Positions 8,673 to 17,739 are shown, numbered from the stretch's first letter. The stretch is 64,000 nt of DNA from Mucilaginibacter mali (GCF_013283875.1 NZ_CP054139.1:4526001-4590000), one strand, 5' to 3'. Notes: generated by a model not told the origin, from the letters alone. Made by a program: numbers and translations.

Positions 8673-9737
8673 TTAATGCTTACGTAACGCCTTTATTTGC
8701 TTTTCAAGAATTTTGATACGCTTTTCGTGTTGCTGCTCTTTTTTATCCTTTTCAATAAGGTACAACGTCAGTTCCTCTACCTTCTTTAAAAGTTTCGTAT
8801 TCATTTCGCCAAGGTCTATACCGTTTTTAGCCATATCGGCAGCTGTTGGTATTTCGGGCAGATGATGGTTTTTATCAACAAAAGTTTTTATATCGGAAAG
8901 CGTGGGTAGTTTGTAGCTTGGTTCGAAAACATAATCAGGGCCGGGAACACCCAGGTCTACCTTTACCTCCTGACTATGGATCTTACCGTATACAGTTAGC
9001 TTTTCATCGGGGGCGGTGGTGCCAATACCAACTTTGCCGCCAAGCGCATGATAACCAGATACCAAAACAACATCGCCATTAGGTTTAAAGCTCATAGGCG
9101 CATAATAGCCGCCTCCTTTCAAAACGCCATAAAACTCGACAGAACTCCCCCCTGTGGCGTTAGAAAAGTAACCGTCCTGGCGGTGGCTGATCACCCATTC
9201 GGTTGGAGTGCCATTAGCAAGTCCGCCGGTGCCGGTTACAGATAACTGAATATCTGTATACGCGCTACCATCGCCGTTGCCTGAAAGAGTGATGCCCCTG
9301 CGGGTAGTCCCTGCATCAATATGCAGCAGGTCGTTGGGTGCATTGGTACCAATCCCTAAATTACCCCCATCCTTAATGGTGAGATAAGGAGACGAGCCGC
9401 GTCCAAACTGGATGTCTTTAAAAATATTTGTTCCGGTAACATGTCCGTCATAATCGGTACCAAAGCGTATCGTATTATCATTAGGATAAGAAAGCCTTAA
9501 ATAACCATTGCTCGACCCGAAATTTGCAGGGGCAAAAATATACTCGCCTACTAAAGCATTGCCCGCATCAACCATGGCTGATGGCCTCGCTACATTTATT
9601 GCCGGTGTATTTAGCCCGCCAACTGTAATGGTACTGGTTGTTGTGGCACCGCTACTAGTAACGGTTTGTAATGTTTGCGCATAAGAAGCAGTAATAAGGC
9701 CAACTGATAGCGTTAATAATGCAATTAATGGTTTCAT
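8673..9737 (-). CDS. Tail-fibre-like secreted protein, subtype 1 C-terminus
   Basis: 354 aa with a signal peptide (MKPLIALLTLSVGLITASYAQ). The middle contains fibre-type repeats (NLGIGTNAPNDLLHI, KVGIGTTAPDEKLTVYGKI). The C-terminal ~100 residues form the block shared by five proteins in this locus: GPDYVFEPSYKLPTLSDIKTF, VDKNHHLPEIPTAADMAKNG, KLLKKVEELTLYLIEKD, then a charged coiled coil. The layout resembles phage-tail or adhesin fibres with a terminal trimerisation or chaperone-like cap, but no S74 catalytic motif is recognised. Last of three tightly packed genes (20 bp after the next). No T9SS sorting domain is seen. Function inferred: surface fibre or adhesin. Confidence 0.7.
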   Translation of the reverse strand: MKPLIALLTLSVGLITASYAQTLQTVTSSGATTTSTITVGGLNTPAINVARPSAMVDAGNALVGEYIFAPANFGSSNGYLRLSYPNDNTIRFGTDYDGHVTGTNIFKDIQFGRGSSPYLTIKDGGNLGIGTNAPNDLLHIDAGTTRRGITLSGNGDGSAYTDIQLSVTGTGGLANGTPTEWVISHRQDGYFSNATGGSSVEFYGVLKGGGYYAPMSFKPNGDVVLVSGYHALGGKVGIGTTAPDEKLTVYGKIHSQEVKVDLGVPGPDYVFEPSYKLPTLSDIKTFVDKNHHLPEIPTAADMAKNGIDLGEMNTKLLKKVEELTLYLIEKDKKEQQHEKRIKILEKQIKALRKH

Positions 9738-9757
9738 TTTTATAATATTTAGTGTTG

Positions 9758-11290
9758 TTACTTTTCCTTCTTTTCTGCTATCATCATTTCTAATTTTTTA
9801 TTTAGCAGATCAATCTGCTTTTGCTGATCCTGTTTAGCCTTGTCTTGTTCAATAAGATACAGCGTCAGTTCCTCTACTTTCTTTAAAAGCTTCGTATTCA
9901 TTTCGCCAAGATCGATGCCATTCCTGGCCATCTCGGCGGCCGTCGGTATTTCCGGGAGGTGATGGTTCTTGTCAACGAAAGTTTTGATCTCTGTTAGCGA
10001 GGGCAACTTATATGTCGGCTCGAACACGTAGTCGGGGCCGGGTACGCTGAGGTCAACCTTTACCTCCTGGCTGTGAATTTTGCCATAAACAGTAAGCTTT
10101 TCGTCGGGACTGGTAGTGCCGATGCCCACGCTACCGCCGCCGCTTTGTAAGATAAGATTATTCCATGCACCGCCTCCGTTACTAAGAGAACTCACTGCGC
10201 CGTAGGTATTGCCTGTAGAACTTCCGGTAGACAAATTGAGCATGCTTCCCGTAGAGCCAACTACCCAATCAGTTGTAGTATTTGATATGCCAGTTGTCGC
10301 GCCACTTACCTGTAACTTATAAGTAGGGCTTGTTGTGCCGATACCGACATTCCCAGCTCCAGAGATCCTCATTACCGACTGATTGAGTCCGCCATTGTAT
10401 GTGGAAAAATCTAAACCAACTATGCCACCTGCTTCATTAAAACTTCTGATCCGGCCGGCCTCGGTTGTGCCCGACATAAAAGACAGGTAGCCACCACTGC
10501 CGGCTGCAACGCCATAATTTGTTTGCAGCCTCAGTATTTGATTTCCGCTTGCTGAGGCGCTTGCATTATTAAGTACCTCTAATGGTGCCCCCGGTAAATT
10601 TGTCCCTACGCCAATATATCCGCTACTGTTTACATAAAAACTATTTGAAGGTGCTGTGTTCTCGATAGTAAAAGGTGAAGCGACAATGCTGTTCCCAGCA
10701 TCGTTTAACAACTGAAGTGAAAACTTATTACTTAAGTTTCCAAATCGTAAAAAGCGCTGCCCGGCTGTGTTTTGATTAGCGACAACATTAAACCACGCTT
10801 CCTGATAACCATTAGCTGTAAAATAGGCCCCGCCGTTGGCTCCAGAAACGGCATTGCCTTTCATTTGCATAATTGAACGGCCGGAACCATCTATATTGAT
10901 GGTAATACCGGAAGTATTGTTATCAAGCGCCCGCAAAAGATTGGTAGTTGTTGAAGCAATGTCTAATTTAAAAGAAGTAGATGTAGTGCCAATCCCTAGC
11001 CCGGACCCTGTCAAAGTCATTGTTTCACTGCCATTGTTTATAAATTTCATTGTCGAGAAACCATCAGAAGCTAATCCTGTTGCCTGTGTATTATCCGACC
11101 GAAACCACATCAGCCTGTTTCCGGGATCATTGTGCGTGATCCGGATACTTCCAAAACTAACCTCTAATTTTTCGGATGGGCTGGTGGTATTGATCCCAAC
11201 ATTTCCGCTTGATGGGAAGGTATTTGTTTGCGCGGCTACAATAAATGGCCCTAATGCAAACAGCGCGCATATTGGTAATGTCTTTTTCAT
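9758..11290 (-). CDS. Tail-fibre-like secreted protein, subtype 1 C-terminus (largest copy)
   Basis: 510 aa with a signal peptide ending VAAQ. Several VGIGTTSP-type repeats (residues about 30, 95, 225, 315, 390) are spread through a Gly/Ser/Asn-rich shaft. The final ~110 residues repeat the shared block (SVPGPDYVFEPTYKL, FVDKNHHLPEIPTAAEM, NGIDLGEMNTKLLKK, VEELTLYLIEQDK) and end in a Lys/Glu/Gln coiled coil. Almost the same cap as in the protein encoded at 8673, with a different shaft, as expected if shafts diversify while the cap is conserved. Middle gene of a three-gene run (13 bp and 20 bp gaps). Ligand and localisation unknown. Confidence 0.7.
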   Translation of the reverse strand: MKKTLPICALFALGPFIVAAQTNTFPSSGNVGINTTSPSEKLEVSFGSIRITHNDPGNRLMWFRSDNTQATGLASDGFSTMKFINNGSETMTLTGSGLGIGTTSTSFKLDIASTTTNLLRALDNNTSGITINIDGSGRSIMQMKGNAVSGANGGAYFTANGYQEAWFNVVANQNTAGQRFLRFGNLSNKFSLQLLNDAGNSIVASPFTIENTAPSNSFYVNSSGYIGVGTNLPGAPLEVLNNASASASGNQILRLQTNYGVAAGSGGYLSFMSGTTEAGRIRSFNEAGGIVGLDFSTYNGGLNQSVMRISGAGNVGIGTTSPTYKLQVSGATTGISNTTTDWVVGSTGSMLNLSTGSSTGNTYGAVSSLSNGGGAWNNLILQSGGGSVGIGTTSPDEKLTVYGKIHSQEVKVDLSVPGPDYVFEPTYKLPSLTEIKTFVDKNHHLPEIPTAAEMARNGIDLGEMNTKLLKKVEELTLYLIEQDKAKQDQQKQIDLLNKKLEMMIAEKKEK

Positions 11291-11303
11291 GATAAAAGGT
11301 GTT

Positions 11304-12155
11304 TTAGTGTTTTCTGTATAGTTTACGCTTTAATTGATCTATCTGGTGTTGCTGCCCATTGATAGCTTTGTTTTGCCTGATGAGGTACAAGGTCAGCTCC
11401 TCTACCTTTTTCATTAATAGTTTATTCATCGCGGCTAAATCCAAACCATTCTTTACCATTTCCGCTTCGGACGGAATTTCGAGCAAATGATGGTTTTGGT
11501 TGATATAGGCTTCAACCGCCGGGAGTGCGGGCAATTTATAGGCCGGCTTAAGCACATAATCATACCACCCATCTAAATCAACCTTAACCTCTTTGGTATG
11601 AATAGTGCCGTTTACCGATAGCTTCCCGTCAACAAGAACATTATCCGGCTGGCCAACAGTAGTTATTTGCGAAGTTGTGGCTGTGGGCATCTCGCCCGAC
11701 GCATATATCCAGCCCGAATAAGCAGCGGTGTATGATGGCGAAATATCCGTTGCTGTAATATTATAACTGGCCCAGTAAACCGAATTGTTAGATATTTCTA
11801 TACGGATGTAATCAGTCCCGCTTTTGGTATACTTTCCCAGCCGTATCCGGGATGGTTTTTGATAACCCAGGTCGCTTTGGTACTGCGTCCAATAAAAATT
11901 GCCGGCATAATAGTACCAGCCTAAGGTTATCTTAAGGGCTTTATTTGCTGCCGCATAAGTATAGCCGGTAATTTGTAGTTGTGGGGCATAACTATCCGAC
12001 GCGGGTATATTAGTATCTATATAAAAGTAAGCGGGTGAAATATCCAGCGGCATTATTTTTAGCACGTTAAAAAACCCATTGGTTTGGGCATAAGCGCTTT
12101 TTATACCGGTAAACATGAGGGAGAGGGCAACAATTGCCACAGAATTTTTTTTCAT
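11304..12155 (-). CDS. Tail-fibre-like secreted protein, subtype 2 C-terminus
   Basis: 283 aa with a signal peptide (MKKNSVAIVALSLMFTGIKSAYAQ). The shaft is short and lacks clear VGIGT repeats. The cap is the second subtype of the family: GWYDYVLKPAYKLPAL, AYINQNHHLLEIPSEAEM, NGLDLAAMNKLLMKKVEELT, shared with the protein at 21097 rather than with its direct neighbours. First of the three-gene run; the next gene starts 13 bp after its stop. Role unknown; probably exported to the periplasm or surface. Confidence 0.65.
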   Translation of the reverse strand: MKKNSVAIVALSLMFTGIKSAYAQTNGFFNVLKIMPLDISPAYFYIDTNIPASDSYAPQLQITGYTYAAANKALKITLGWYYYAGNFYWTQYQSDLGYQKPSRIRLGKYTKSGTDYIRIEISNNSVYWASYNITATDISPSYTAAYSGWIYASGEMPTATTSQITTVGQPDNVLVDGKLSVNGTIHTKEVKVDLDGWYDYVLKPAYKLPALPAVEAYINQNHHLLEIPSEAEMVKNGLDLAAMNKLLMKKVEELTLYLIRQNKAINGQQHQIDQLKRKLYRKH

Positions 12156-12501
12156 ATTGATATGGTTTAGGTTTGCTGATTAGTTTTGCTAATCATTTTT
12201 AATTTTTTGTTTCCAACAGCTGCATTAAAAAATCAACACGTTAAAAACGGGTTAATTAATTGTGATTCATACAGGAAGGCGGAAGGCTTTGTAGCACACT
12301 GATTGATTATGGTGCTGGCAGTTGAAACAAACGGCGTAGCGAACCGGCACGGGTACTTGTCTTCATTGTGATAGATTTAAGTGAAACGAATTGCAAAGGC
12401 ATTTCGTTATGGCTAAACTAAGCGGTCTGTATTAATTATGCAACAGCTTAGTTAAATATTTAATATGATAACTCCAATTAGCCGGGCATATCCACTTAAC
12501 T

Positions 12502-12579
12502 GCACAAAAGCCTTTTGGGCTACAGTTCAAAGACCTACCGACTATTCGTCGGGATTAGAAGATTTCGAACTTCCGACCT
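12502..12579 (-). pseudogene. Decayed tandem copy of the tRNA-Pro 3' part
   Basis: On the minus strand the D-stem-to-3'-end part of the adjacent tRNA-Pro and its trailer are repeated with changes: GGAGGTCGGAAGTTCGAA is kept, then an extra A and C-to-A changes, and the anticodon arm no longer forms. The shared trailer (CGACGAATAGTCGGTA) follows in both copies; the repeat period is about 106 bp. Confidence 0.7.
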
Positions 12580-12607
12580 CCCCGTTACCCATTGGGACGC
12601 AATAGCA

Positions 12608-12640
12608 CAAAAAAGCCCTCAGACTTTCGTCCAAAGGCTT
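12608..12640 (-). terminator. Terminator of tRNA-Pro
   Basis: On the minus strand AAGCC...GGAC-GAAA-GTCT...GGCTT is followed by a T run, just downstream of the tRNA. Confidence 0.6.
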
Positions 12641-12653
12641 TACCGACTATTCG

Positions 12654-12727
12654 TCGGGATGAGAAGATTCGAACTTCCGACCTCCAGCACCCCATGCTGG
12701 CGCGATACCGGGCTACGCTACATCCCG
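12654..12727 (-). tRNA. tRNA-Pro (anticodon GGG)
   Basis: Minus strand. Acceptor stem CGGGATG / CATCCCG pairs in all 7 positions; anticodon stem CCAGC / GCTGG encloses ATGGGGT (anticodon GGG); T arm GGAAG-TTCGAAT-CTTCT. The D stem has one mismatch (GCGT / TCGC). Discriminator A; no CCA encoded. Its 5' 39 nt, up to and including the anticodon loop, recur exactly at 23543-23581. Confidence 0.93.
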
Positions 12728-13123
12728 TTTGTTGGTGTATTTTACATTAATGCTTGATCTACAGCGTATAGAGTCCTCTATTGGCTGATTAAACGATTGT
12801 ATTGATTAACGTAGTTTTGTAACGGTAGTACACATAGTAGTACACAATTACGATGCAAATATAAAAAGTTGACCTCTATGTCAAAATCTAAAGTGCAATG
12901 TTCTTAACCTGTGGATTGTTTGTGCATGATTATTAATGATTTAAAAGTGAATAAATGAATTATGGTGCTTTACAGGCGTAAGGATCGACTAAATGCAAGG
13001 AGGAACGGAATAAATAGATCGAGCAAGGACACGGGAGTGTTTATGCCGGAAATTCCTTGCCTTGTGTCGTATCCTGGTGCCTAACTTTGCTGATAATTCA
13101 TTGTTTCACACTCTCCATGCTTA

Positions 13124-13264
13124 TAATTTCTAATTCAAGAAATCATGGATTCTTTACTTTATACATGTAATGAAAAACTTGAATTAGAAAAACATATAAA
13201 CTCAATTCAAAAAAGTCGAATTCCTTTACTTTATATACAGGCACTCAAAATATTGAATTGGTGA
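13124..13264. repeat. Two tandem diverged hairpins in an AT-rich gap
   Basis: Unit 1 has arms TTTCTAATTCAAG and CTTGAATTAGAAA; unit 2 has arms CAATTCAA and TTGAATTG. Both loops contain nearly the same TTTACTTTATA core, so the block looks like a duplicated palindrome of about 70 bp. A 39-codon ATG frame crosses it but looks incidental. The remainder of 12728-13316 shows no gene that I can support. Confidence 0.5.
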
Positions 13265-13316
13265 GTGATGTTTAAGTGCCATCTGTCCTGACTTTTTAAA
13301 AGGTAAGATCGCTTAA

Positions 13317-13451
13317 TACTGTTTCCATAAAAACTGTAAAACTTGTAAGTATAAAGGCAATTACAAACTTTTAGATTTTATTGGAAGTGGTCTTTTGGCC
13401 GCATATCTAACTTGGCTATTTAAAAGGTTACCTTTTAAAGCAGATGTTTAA
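13317..13451 (+). pseudogene. Possible gene remnant: Cys-rich segment plus membrane helix
   Basis: Between stops this frame encodes about 44 residues with FHKNCKTCKYKGNYK followed by a hydrophobic stretch DFIGSGLLAAYLTWLF and a basic end. There is no usable start codon and the upstream frame is closed by a TAA at 13314. It may be the end of a small zinc-ribbon or membrane gene, possibly an old effector or immunity cassette beside the RHS gene. Weak evidence. Confidence 0.25.
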
Positions 13452-13482
13452 GTTGCCACATAGTTTATAATATACAAAACAC

Positions 13483-13513
13483 AAAAAAGCCCGTAACCGG
13501 AAAGGCTACGGGC
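13483..13513 (-). terminator. Terminator of the RHS operon
   Basis: On the minus strand GCCCGTAGCC-TTTCC-GGTTACGGGC is followed by TTTTTT, about 58 bp after the stop of the lipoprotein gene at 13571. Confidence 0.85.
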
Positions 13514-13570
13514 CGTGTATTATCTGCTTAGTTTACCACAAGCGGAGACATTTGCGATAGCGAAGAGATA

Positions 13571-14155
13571 TTATTTTTGACTGATAACTATAAATTTAAC
13601 CACAATATCATTTGGCATTTTATTAGCGTCGTCAACCCTGCCATCCGCCAATTCGGGATATTTATCAACATTCATAAAATAAAAAATGTTCCTATCTGTT
13701 CTGTCATTAAAAGAAAGATAGCCATCTGGGTTACTACTGGGTTTAATATTAATGTTTGGCCTGAGCCTCTTTAACGTTGTACCGATACCGATACCAGTAT
13801 TGACTTGAATGTTTTTGTCAAAAATTGTGATTCTGGTAATTTTTATTTTGTCAGACCAATTAGTCTCTGCTAAAAATGCCAGTTGATTATTTTTATAGTA
13901 AGCTTTTCCATTCCATTCAATGTCATCATCACCAAATAAAATAGTATCTCTACAAACATAACATGGAAAAATTGGCAGTTCTTTTAACGGCCTACCTATG
14001 ATTTGTTTTTTTAAATCTTCTACAGAGTAATGGCAAAAACTCATCCTGGTTTTATGTATAGAATTGGACTTAACGATACCATTGTGTGAGGTATTGTTAC
14101 ACCCTAATAATAACGGCATTAAACCCAATAAAAAATTAATTAATTTATTTTTCAT
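13571..14155 (-). CDS. Lipoprotein, candidate immunity protein for the RHS/M23 toxin
   Basis: 194 aa with a lipoprotein signal peptide: basic start, hydrophobic core and lipobox LLLGC with Cys19. The mature part is AT-rich and of no family I recognise; it has FCHYSVEDLKKQIIGRPLKE, a FPCYVCRDT pair of cysteines, then alternating beta-type segments. Its ATG overlaps the stop of the RHS gene (ATGA), which implies translational coupling. In polymorphic toxin loci the gene directly after the toxin usually encodes immunity. A periplasmic lipoprotein would suit a toxin that cuts peptidoglycan. The assignment comes from position, export signal and composition, not homology. Confidence 0.55.
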   Translation of the reverse strand: MKNKLINFLLGLMPLLLGCNNTSHNGIVKSNSIHKTRMSFCHYSVEDLKKQIIGRPLKELPIFPCYVCRDTILFGDDDIEWNGKAYYKNNQLAFLAETNWSDKIKITRITIFDKNIQVNTGIGIGTTLKRLRPNINIKPSSNPDGYLSFNDRTDRNIFYFMNVDKYPELADGRVDDANKMPNDIVVKFIVISQK

Positions 14156-17100
14156 GGTTTTAATTTAGGTACTAAAATATCCTTCATCATTTTTTCAAAT
14201 TGAGCAGAATCATCTTTCATTTTTTGTCGTGTTTTTTCAAGTTGAAACAAAAATAATTCTGTAGGATCAGCGGGAACAAATTCTTTAAAACCATTGTCAA
14301 TATATCCTGGCAGACTTTTATAATCTCCCCCATAATCTACGAAAAATTGTTCATTTGTTAGTGTGCCATAATTTCTGTTTTCAGGATTTATCATTTCACC
14401 CTTTTTATTTTTTCCGTCTACATGAAGATGGGCAAATTTAGCTCCTGTATCCCCTGTTTTACCTAACTCCTGTCCTTCATATACAGGAGTTCCTTCTTTT
14501 AAATCTTTGTTAATATAACTTAAATGAAGAAAACGAATTTTATCGCCATTTCCATATTTAATTTCAATAAACTTAGCCCCTTTTGCTCCACCACGTTTTA
14601 TAGCTCCTATTGATGAGACAACTCCGTTACCAAGTGAATAAAATGGGGTACCGATGCTTGCCCTATAATCAATTCCCACATGCGGGCTTGTTCCAATATT
14701 TCTTATTTCAAGAAACGTAGAAGTTCTCACCAGTGTGTTTTTTAGATTCCAACCACCATTTGTAACATCTTTTTTATTAACAATTGCGTAACCTTTTAAA
14801 GGCCAAGGAATCATGCCATCAATATCAATTTTTCCAAGCGGATCGTCATAACAATATGCATAAGGGGACCATCTTTTTCCTTCTTCTGCCAACGGATCCA
14901 CGCTCGTCCACCGCCCAATCACCGGATCATAGAACCTCGCCCCATAATCGTATTGGTTCAGGCCATCCTGCAACTCCTTATTATTGTAAAGATACTTATT
15001 TGGCGGACTTGTAGTAGTGGGTTGCGAGGCCACGAGGCCAAACGGGTAGTAATCGTTCACCTGGGTCGGCGCTGTGCCGCCATGGCTGCTGTCGAAACTT
15101 ACCCGGCTGTTGCCCAAATGGTCGGTCAGGGTGTATTCGTAATTAGGCGAACTGGTTGGGTTCAGCACGCGCCCTTCTTCGGTGGCCACAAAGTCTATGA
15201 CGCTGCCGGTATATTGTATGCCGCTTATATATTCGGTAACGGTGCCGTTGCTAATCTTTCTTAGCTTTTTCCCGGTGGCATCGTAGGTGTAACTGAGGTT
15301 CAGGCCGCCGATATTGCGGGGCAGGTTAAACAGGTTATAGTCGATGCCATGGCCCTGACCGTCCGATGGGGCGTTGCCATTGGCGTCGTAAGTCCCATAA
15401 CTGCGGAACTGCGTGGTGCCGTTCTTTATCGAGGTTAGCTGGTTGCCACTGTATCCATCGTAACTTAGCGTGGCCGCGTTAGCGCCGCCCGACCGGTTCA
15501 AACTAAGCAAGTTGCCGGCCTTATCGTAACTGATCCCGGTTTCAGCGTAACCGGTATTGCTGTTACCCTGGGTAAGCCGGTTAAGCGCATCGTATTGGTA
15601 GGTATAGTTCTTGCCCAGGCTACCGGGCGTCCCCCAGTACTGGTCGGCTATGTTACCGTTCCATTGCGGAGTGCTGCCATCGTCGTAGTTCAGCTGCGTG
15701 GCAAACAGGGGGGCGCTGCTGGTCTTTAGCCAGCCTCTCTCGTTATAGGTATAGGTAACGTTTTGCAAAAAGCTGCCGCCACTTGCGCTGTGCAGGCTTT
15801 TGGTATATAGCTGCCCCACCTCGTTAAAGGTATTTTTACTGAGTGTTACATCTGGGCCGTTGTTTATCTTTTCGTGGGTTTCGGTCTTGCGGCCCATATG
15901 GTCATAAACATAGCTGTTGGCTATGGTTAGTGAGATTGCCCCGTCAGCGGCGGCGGTATGGTGCTGCCTTGTAGTGCTGGCTACGCCGTTGTCGAAGTTA
16001 TAGCTGGTGGCCAGCTCGTCGAAGTTCTGGGTGTTAAAAGCGCCACCCAGGTAATGCTGCTGGTAGGTCTTTACATTGCGGCCCTCGTCATCATAATAAT
16101 GAACCATCCAAAGCATGTCGCTGCTAATACTGCCATCCGCATTCAGGACGGCCGTCCGGCTGGCGGTAGTGAGTCCCCGGGTCATAGCGCTATAGCTTGT
16201 AGCCGTGTAGGCTGCCGGCAAATTTGGGATATTGTAATCATCATAATAGCTGATCATCAGTGTGCTGCTCAAGGTCTGCGGGTAACTGCCGATCACGTAG
16301 CCTGTAGGGTAGCTGCTGGTATTGGCCGTATTGTCTTTCGCATCGAACTGCGCCGCACTGTAAATGCTGGCCTGCAGGGTGCTTTGGGCGATGGCACTGC
16401 CGGCGTTCCACAGCCCTGTGATAATGGTGCGGCCGAGGGCATCGTATTTGGTCACCGTCCACTGGTTACTGCCGCGCTGTTTGCCGTCCTGGGTCAGCAC
16501 AAGCTGGTCCAATTGGTTATAAACTATATACTCCCAGTCTTTGCCGGGCAGCCGTTTTTGCACCAGGCGGTTGCGCTCGTCGTAATTATACTGGTAACAC
16601 AGGTTGTTCAGGGTGGTTTGGCTGGCAGCGCTGCTTAGTCCGTTATCGGGATCGGCCAGCGGTGGGAGCACAAAGGCCAACTGGCCCAGGTCATCGTACA
16701 CATAATAGGTACTCAGCGCCTCATCCTGGCCGCTGGTATTATTATGATTGAAGGTTCGCTTCAGTACCACGTGCCCTTCCTTATCCTTATACTCTTCTAC
16801 CGTTCCGGCTTTGCCGCTGCCGCTGTAGTTTTCATCGTGGGTAATGGAGACATATAGCTGGCTGGTGGCATAGCTGCCGCCATCGGACAAACTGCGGGTA
16901 CCATTGGCATCAATACTGACTGTATACCGTTTGGCCGGATAGCCCGCACCGGTACTAAAATTGATGGTGTTGGCATCGTTGCTGGTATAAGCAACCCCGC
17001 TGGTATGCTGGCCTAACTGCCAGGCATCGCCGGGTGCGCCTTGCTGCACTACGCGGTTCAGGGGAGATGGTTCAAAGCCGGTAATGGCAAAGGGCGTAGC

Positions 17101-17718
17101 CATGTCCTTATAGTTTTGCCCGGATGTTCCGTAAAAGGTTTTCTGCCCGCTGTTGCTGTAGCCGCTGGTGCCATTCAGCGCATCGCTGCGGTAGCTGCCC
17201 GGATTGCCGGAAGCCGTCGTATAGGGCAGATACTTGGTGGCCTCGCGCCCAAAAGCATCATAAGCCTGCGCCATAATGACATCTTTTGAGCCATCGGGGT
17301 TGCCCTTAACCTGTACGGTTTGCATGGGGCGGCCCAACCCATCAATATATTGTACGGTCTGCATGGCCTGGCAGGTGGTTAAGCTGCTGAGCGAACTGCT
17401 GGTGGTAAAACCGGCTATGCGTGGAACAACCGTACTGATATAGTTCTGTGTACTGCTTAGCGAAACTGACAGTGGCACGCAGGGCGAAACGAAGATGCGC
17501 AGCGAGTTGCCCGAACTGGCCGTAAAGCTGAAGTTGGTGAGCGTGATGCCGCCGCTGTTATAATAGGAACCCGCTGCGGGCGTGCCCGTCATGGTGCCTG
17601 TGGGTACGTAGGTTTGTGCATTTACGCCATTCGCAAAAAGCAGCAAAAAGCACAGGCCAAGTAGTGCGCACGAGGCTATTTGCCCACTGCATCGTATATT
17701 TCTGAAACACTTTTTCAT
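14152..17718 (-). CDS. RHS-repeat protein (DUF6443) with C-terminal M23 metallopeptidase domain
   Basis: 1188 aa, exported (signal ending GVNAQ). N-terminal DUF6443-like region (TVQYIDGLGRPMQTVQVKGN), then many YD repeats, then the RHS core end (NQYDYGARFYDPVIGRWTSV, RWSPYAYCYDDPLGKIDIDG). After the core, from about residue 969, the protein switches to an M23/LytM-type peptidase: zinc ligands H1013 and D1017 (HVGID), FLHLSY, and HLHVDG with H1097 and H1099. All expected ligands are present. M23 enzymes cut peptide cross-links of peptidoglycan. DNA of this tip is clearly AT-richer than the core, typical of exchanged toxin tips. It follows a second YD protein by 21 bp and overlaps the next lipoprotein gene. 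Confidence 0.85.
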   Translation of the reverse strand: MKKCFRNIRCSGQIASCALLGLCFLLLFANGVNAQTYVPTGTMTGTPAAGSYYNSGGITLTNFSFTASSGNSLRIFVSPCVPLSVSLSSTQNYISTVVPRIAGFTTSSSLSSLTTCQAMQTVQYIDGLGRPMQTVQVKGNPDGSKDVIMAQAYDAFGREATKYLPYTTASGNPGSYRSDALNGTSGYSNSGQKTFYGTSGQNYKDMATPFAITGFEPSPLNRVVQQGAPGDAWQLGQHTSGVAYTSNDANTINFSTGAGYPAKRYTVSIDANGTRSLSDGGSYATSQLYVSITHDENYSGSGKAGTVEEYKDKEGHVVLKRTFNHNNTSGQDEALSTYYVYDDLGQLAFVLPPLADPDNGLSSAASQTTLNNLCYQYNYDERNRLVQKRLPGKDWEYIVYNQLDQLVLTQDGKQRGSNQWTVTKYDALGRTIITGLWNAGSAIAQSTLQASIYSAAQFDAKDNTANTSSYPTGYVIGSYPQTLSSTLMISYYDDYNIPNLPAAYTATSYSAMTRGLTTASRTAVLNADGSISSDMLWMVHYYDDEGRNVKTYQQHYLGGAFNTQNFDELATSYNFDNGVASTTRQHHTAAADGAISLTIANSYVYDHMGRKTETHEKINNGPDVTLSKNTFNEVGQLYTKSLHSASGGSFLQNVTYTYNERGWLKTSSAPLFATQLNYDDGSTPQWNGNIADQYWGTPGSLGKNYTYQYDALNRLTQGNSNTGYAETGISYDKAGNLLSLNRSGGANAATLSYDGYSGNQLTSIKNGTTQFRSYGTYDANGNAPSDGQGHGIDYNLFNLPRNIGGLNLSYTYDATGKKLRKISNGTVTEYISGIQYTGSVIDFVATEEGRVLNPTSSPNYEYTLTDHLGNSRVSFDSSHGGTAPTQVNDYYPFGLVASQPTTTSPPNKYLYNNKELQDGLNQYDYGARFYDPVIGRWTSVDPLAEEGKRWSPYAYCYDDPLGKIDIDGMIPWPLKGYAIVNKKDVTNGGWNLKNTLVRTSTFLEIRNIGTSPHVGIDYRASIGTPFYSLGNGVVSSIGAIKRGGAKGAKFIEIKYGNGDKIRFLHLSYINKDLKEGTPVYEGQELGKTGDTGAKFAHLHVDGKNKKGEMINPENRNYGTLTNEQFFVDYGGDYKSLPGYIDNGFKEFVPADPTELFLFQLEKTRQKMKDDSAQFEKMMKDILVPKLKP

Positions 17719-17739
17719 TTTGATTGGTTTAGGTGCTGC

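Noticed and set aside
8673..12155. Fibre genes as part of a prophage tail operon
   Set aside because: All have Sec signal peptides and no phage genes are near; they look like bacterial surface proteins with phage-fibre-like repeats.
12515..12757. 80-codon plus-strand frame reading MRRFELPTSSTPC
   Set aside because: It is the antisense of tRNA-Pro and its decayed copy; this peptide is a well-known artefact of translating tRNA genes.
13145..13264. 39-codon ATG frame MDSLLYTCNEKLELEK...
   Set aside because: It follows the two tandem hairpins exactly and has no recognisable domain; more likely a by-product of the palindromes.
15958..16638. 226-codon frame antisense to the RHS core
   Set aside because: Opposite to a clear YD-repeat gene; long antisense frames are expected from its GC-rich repetitive codons.
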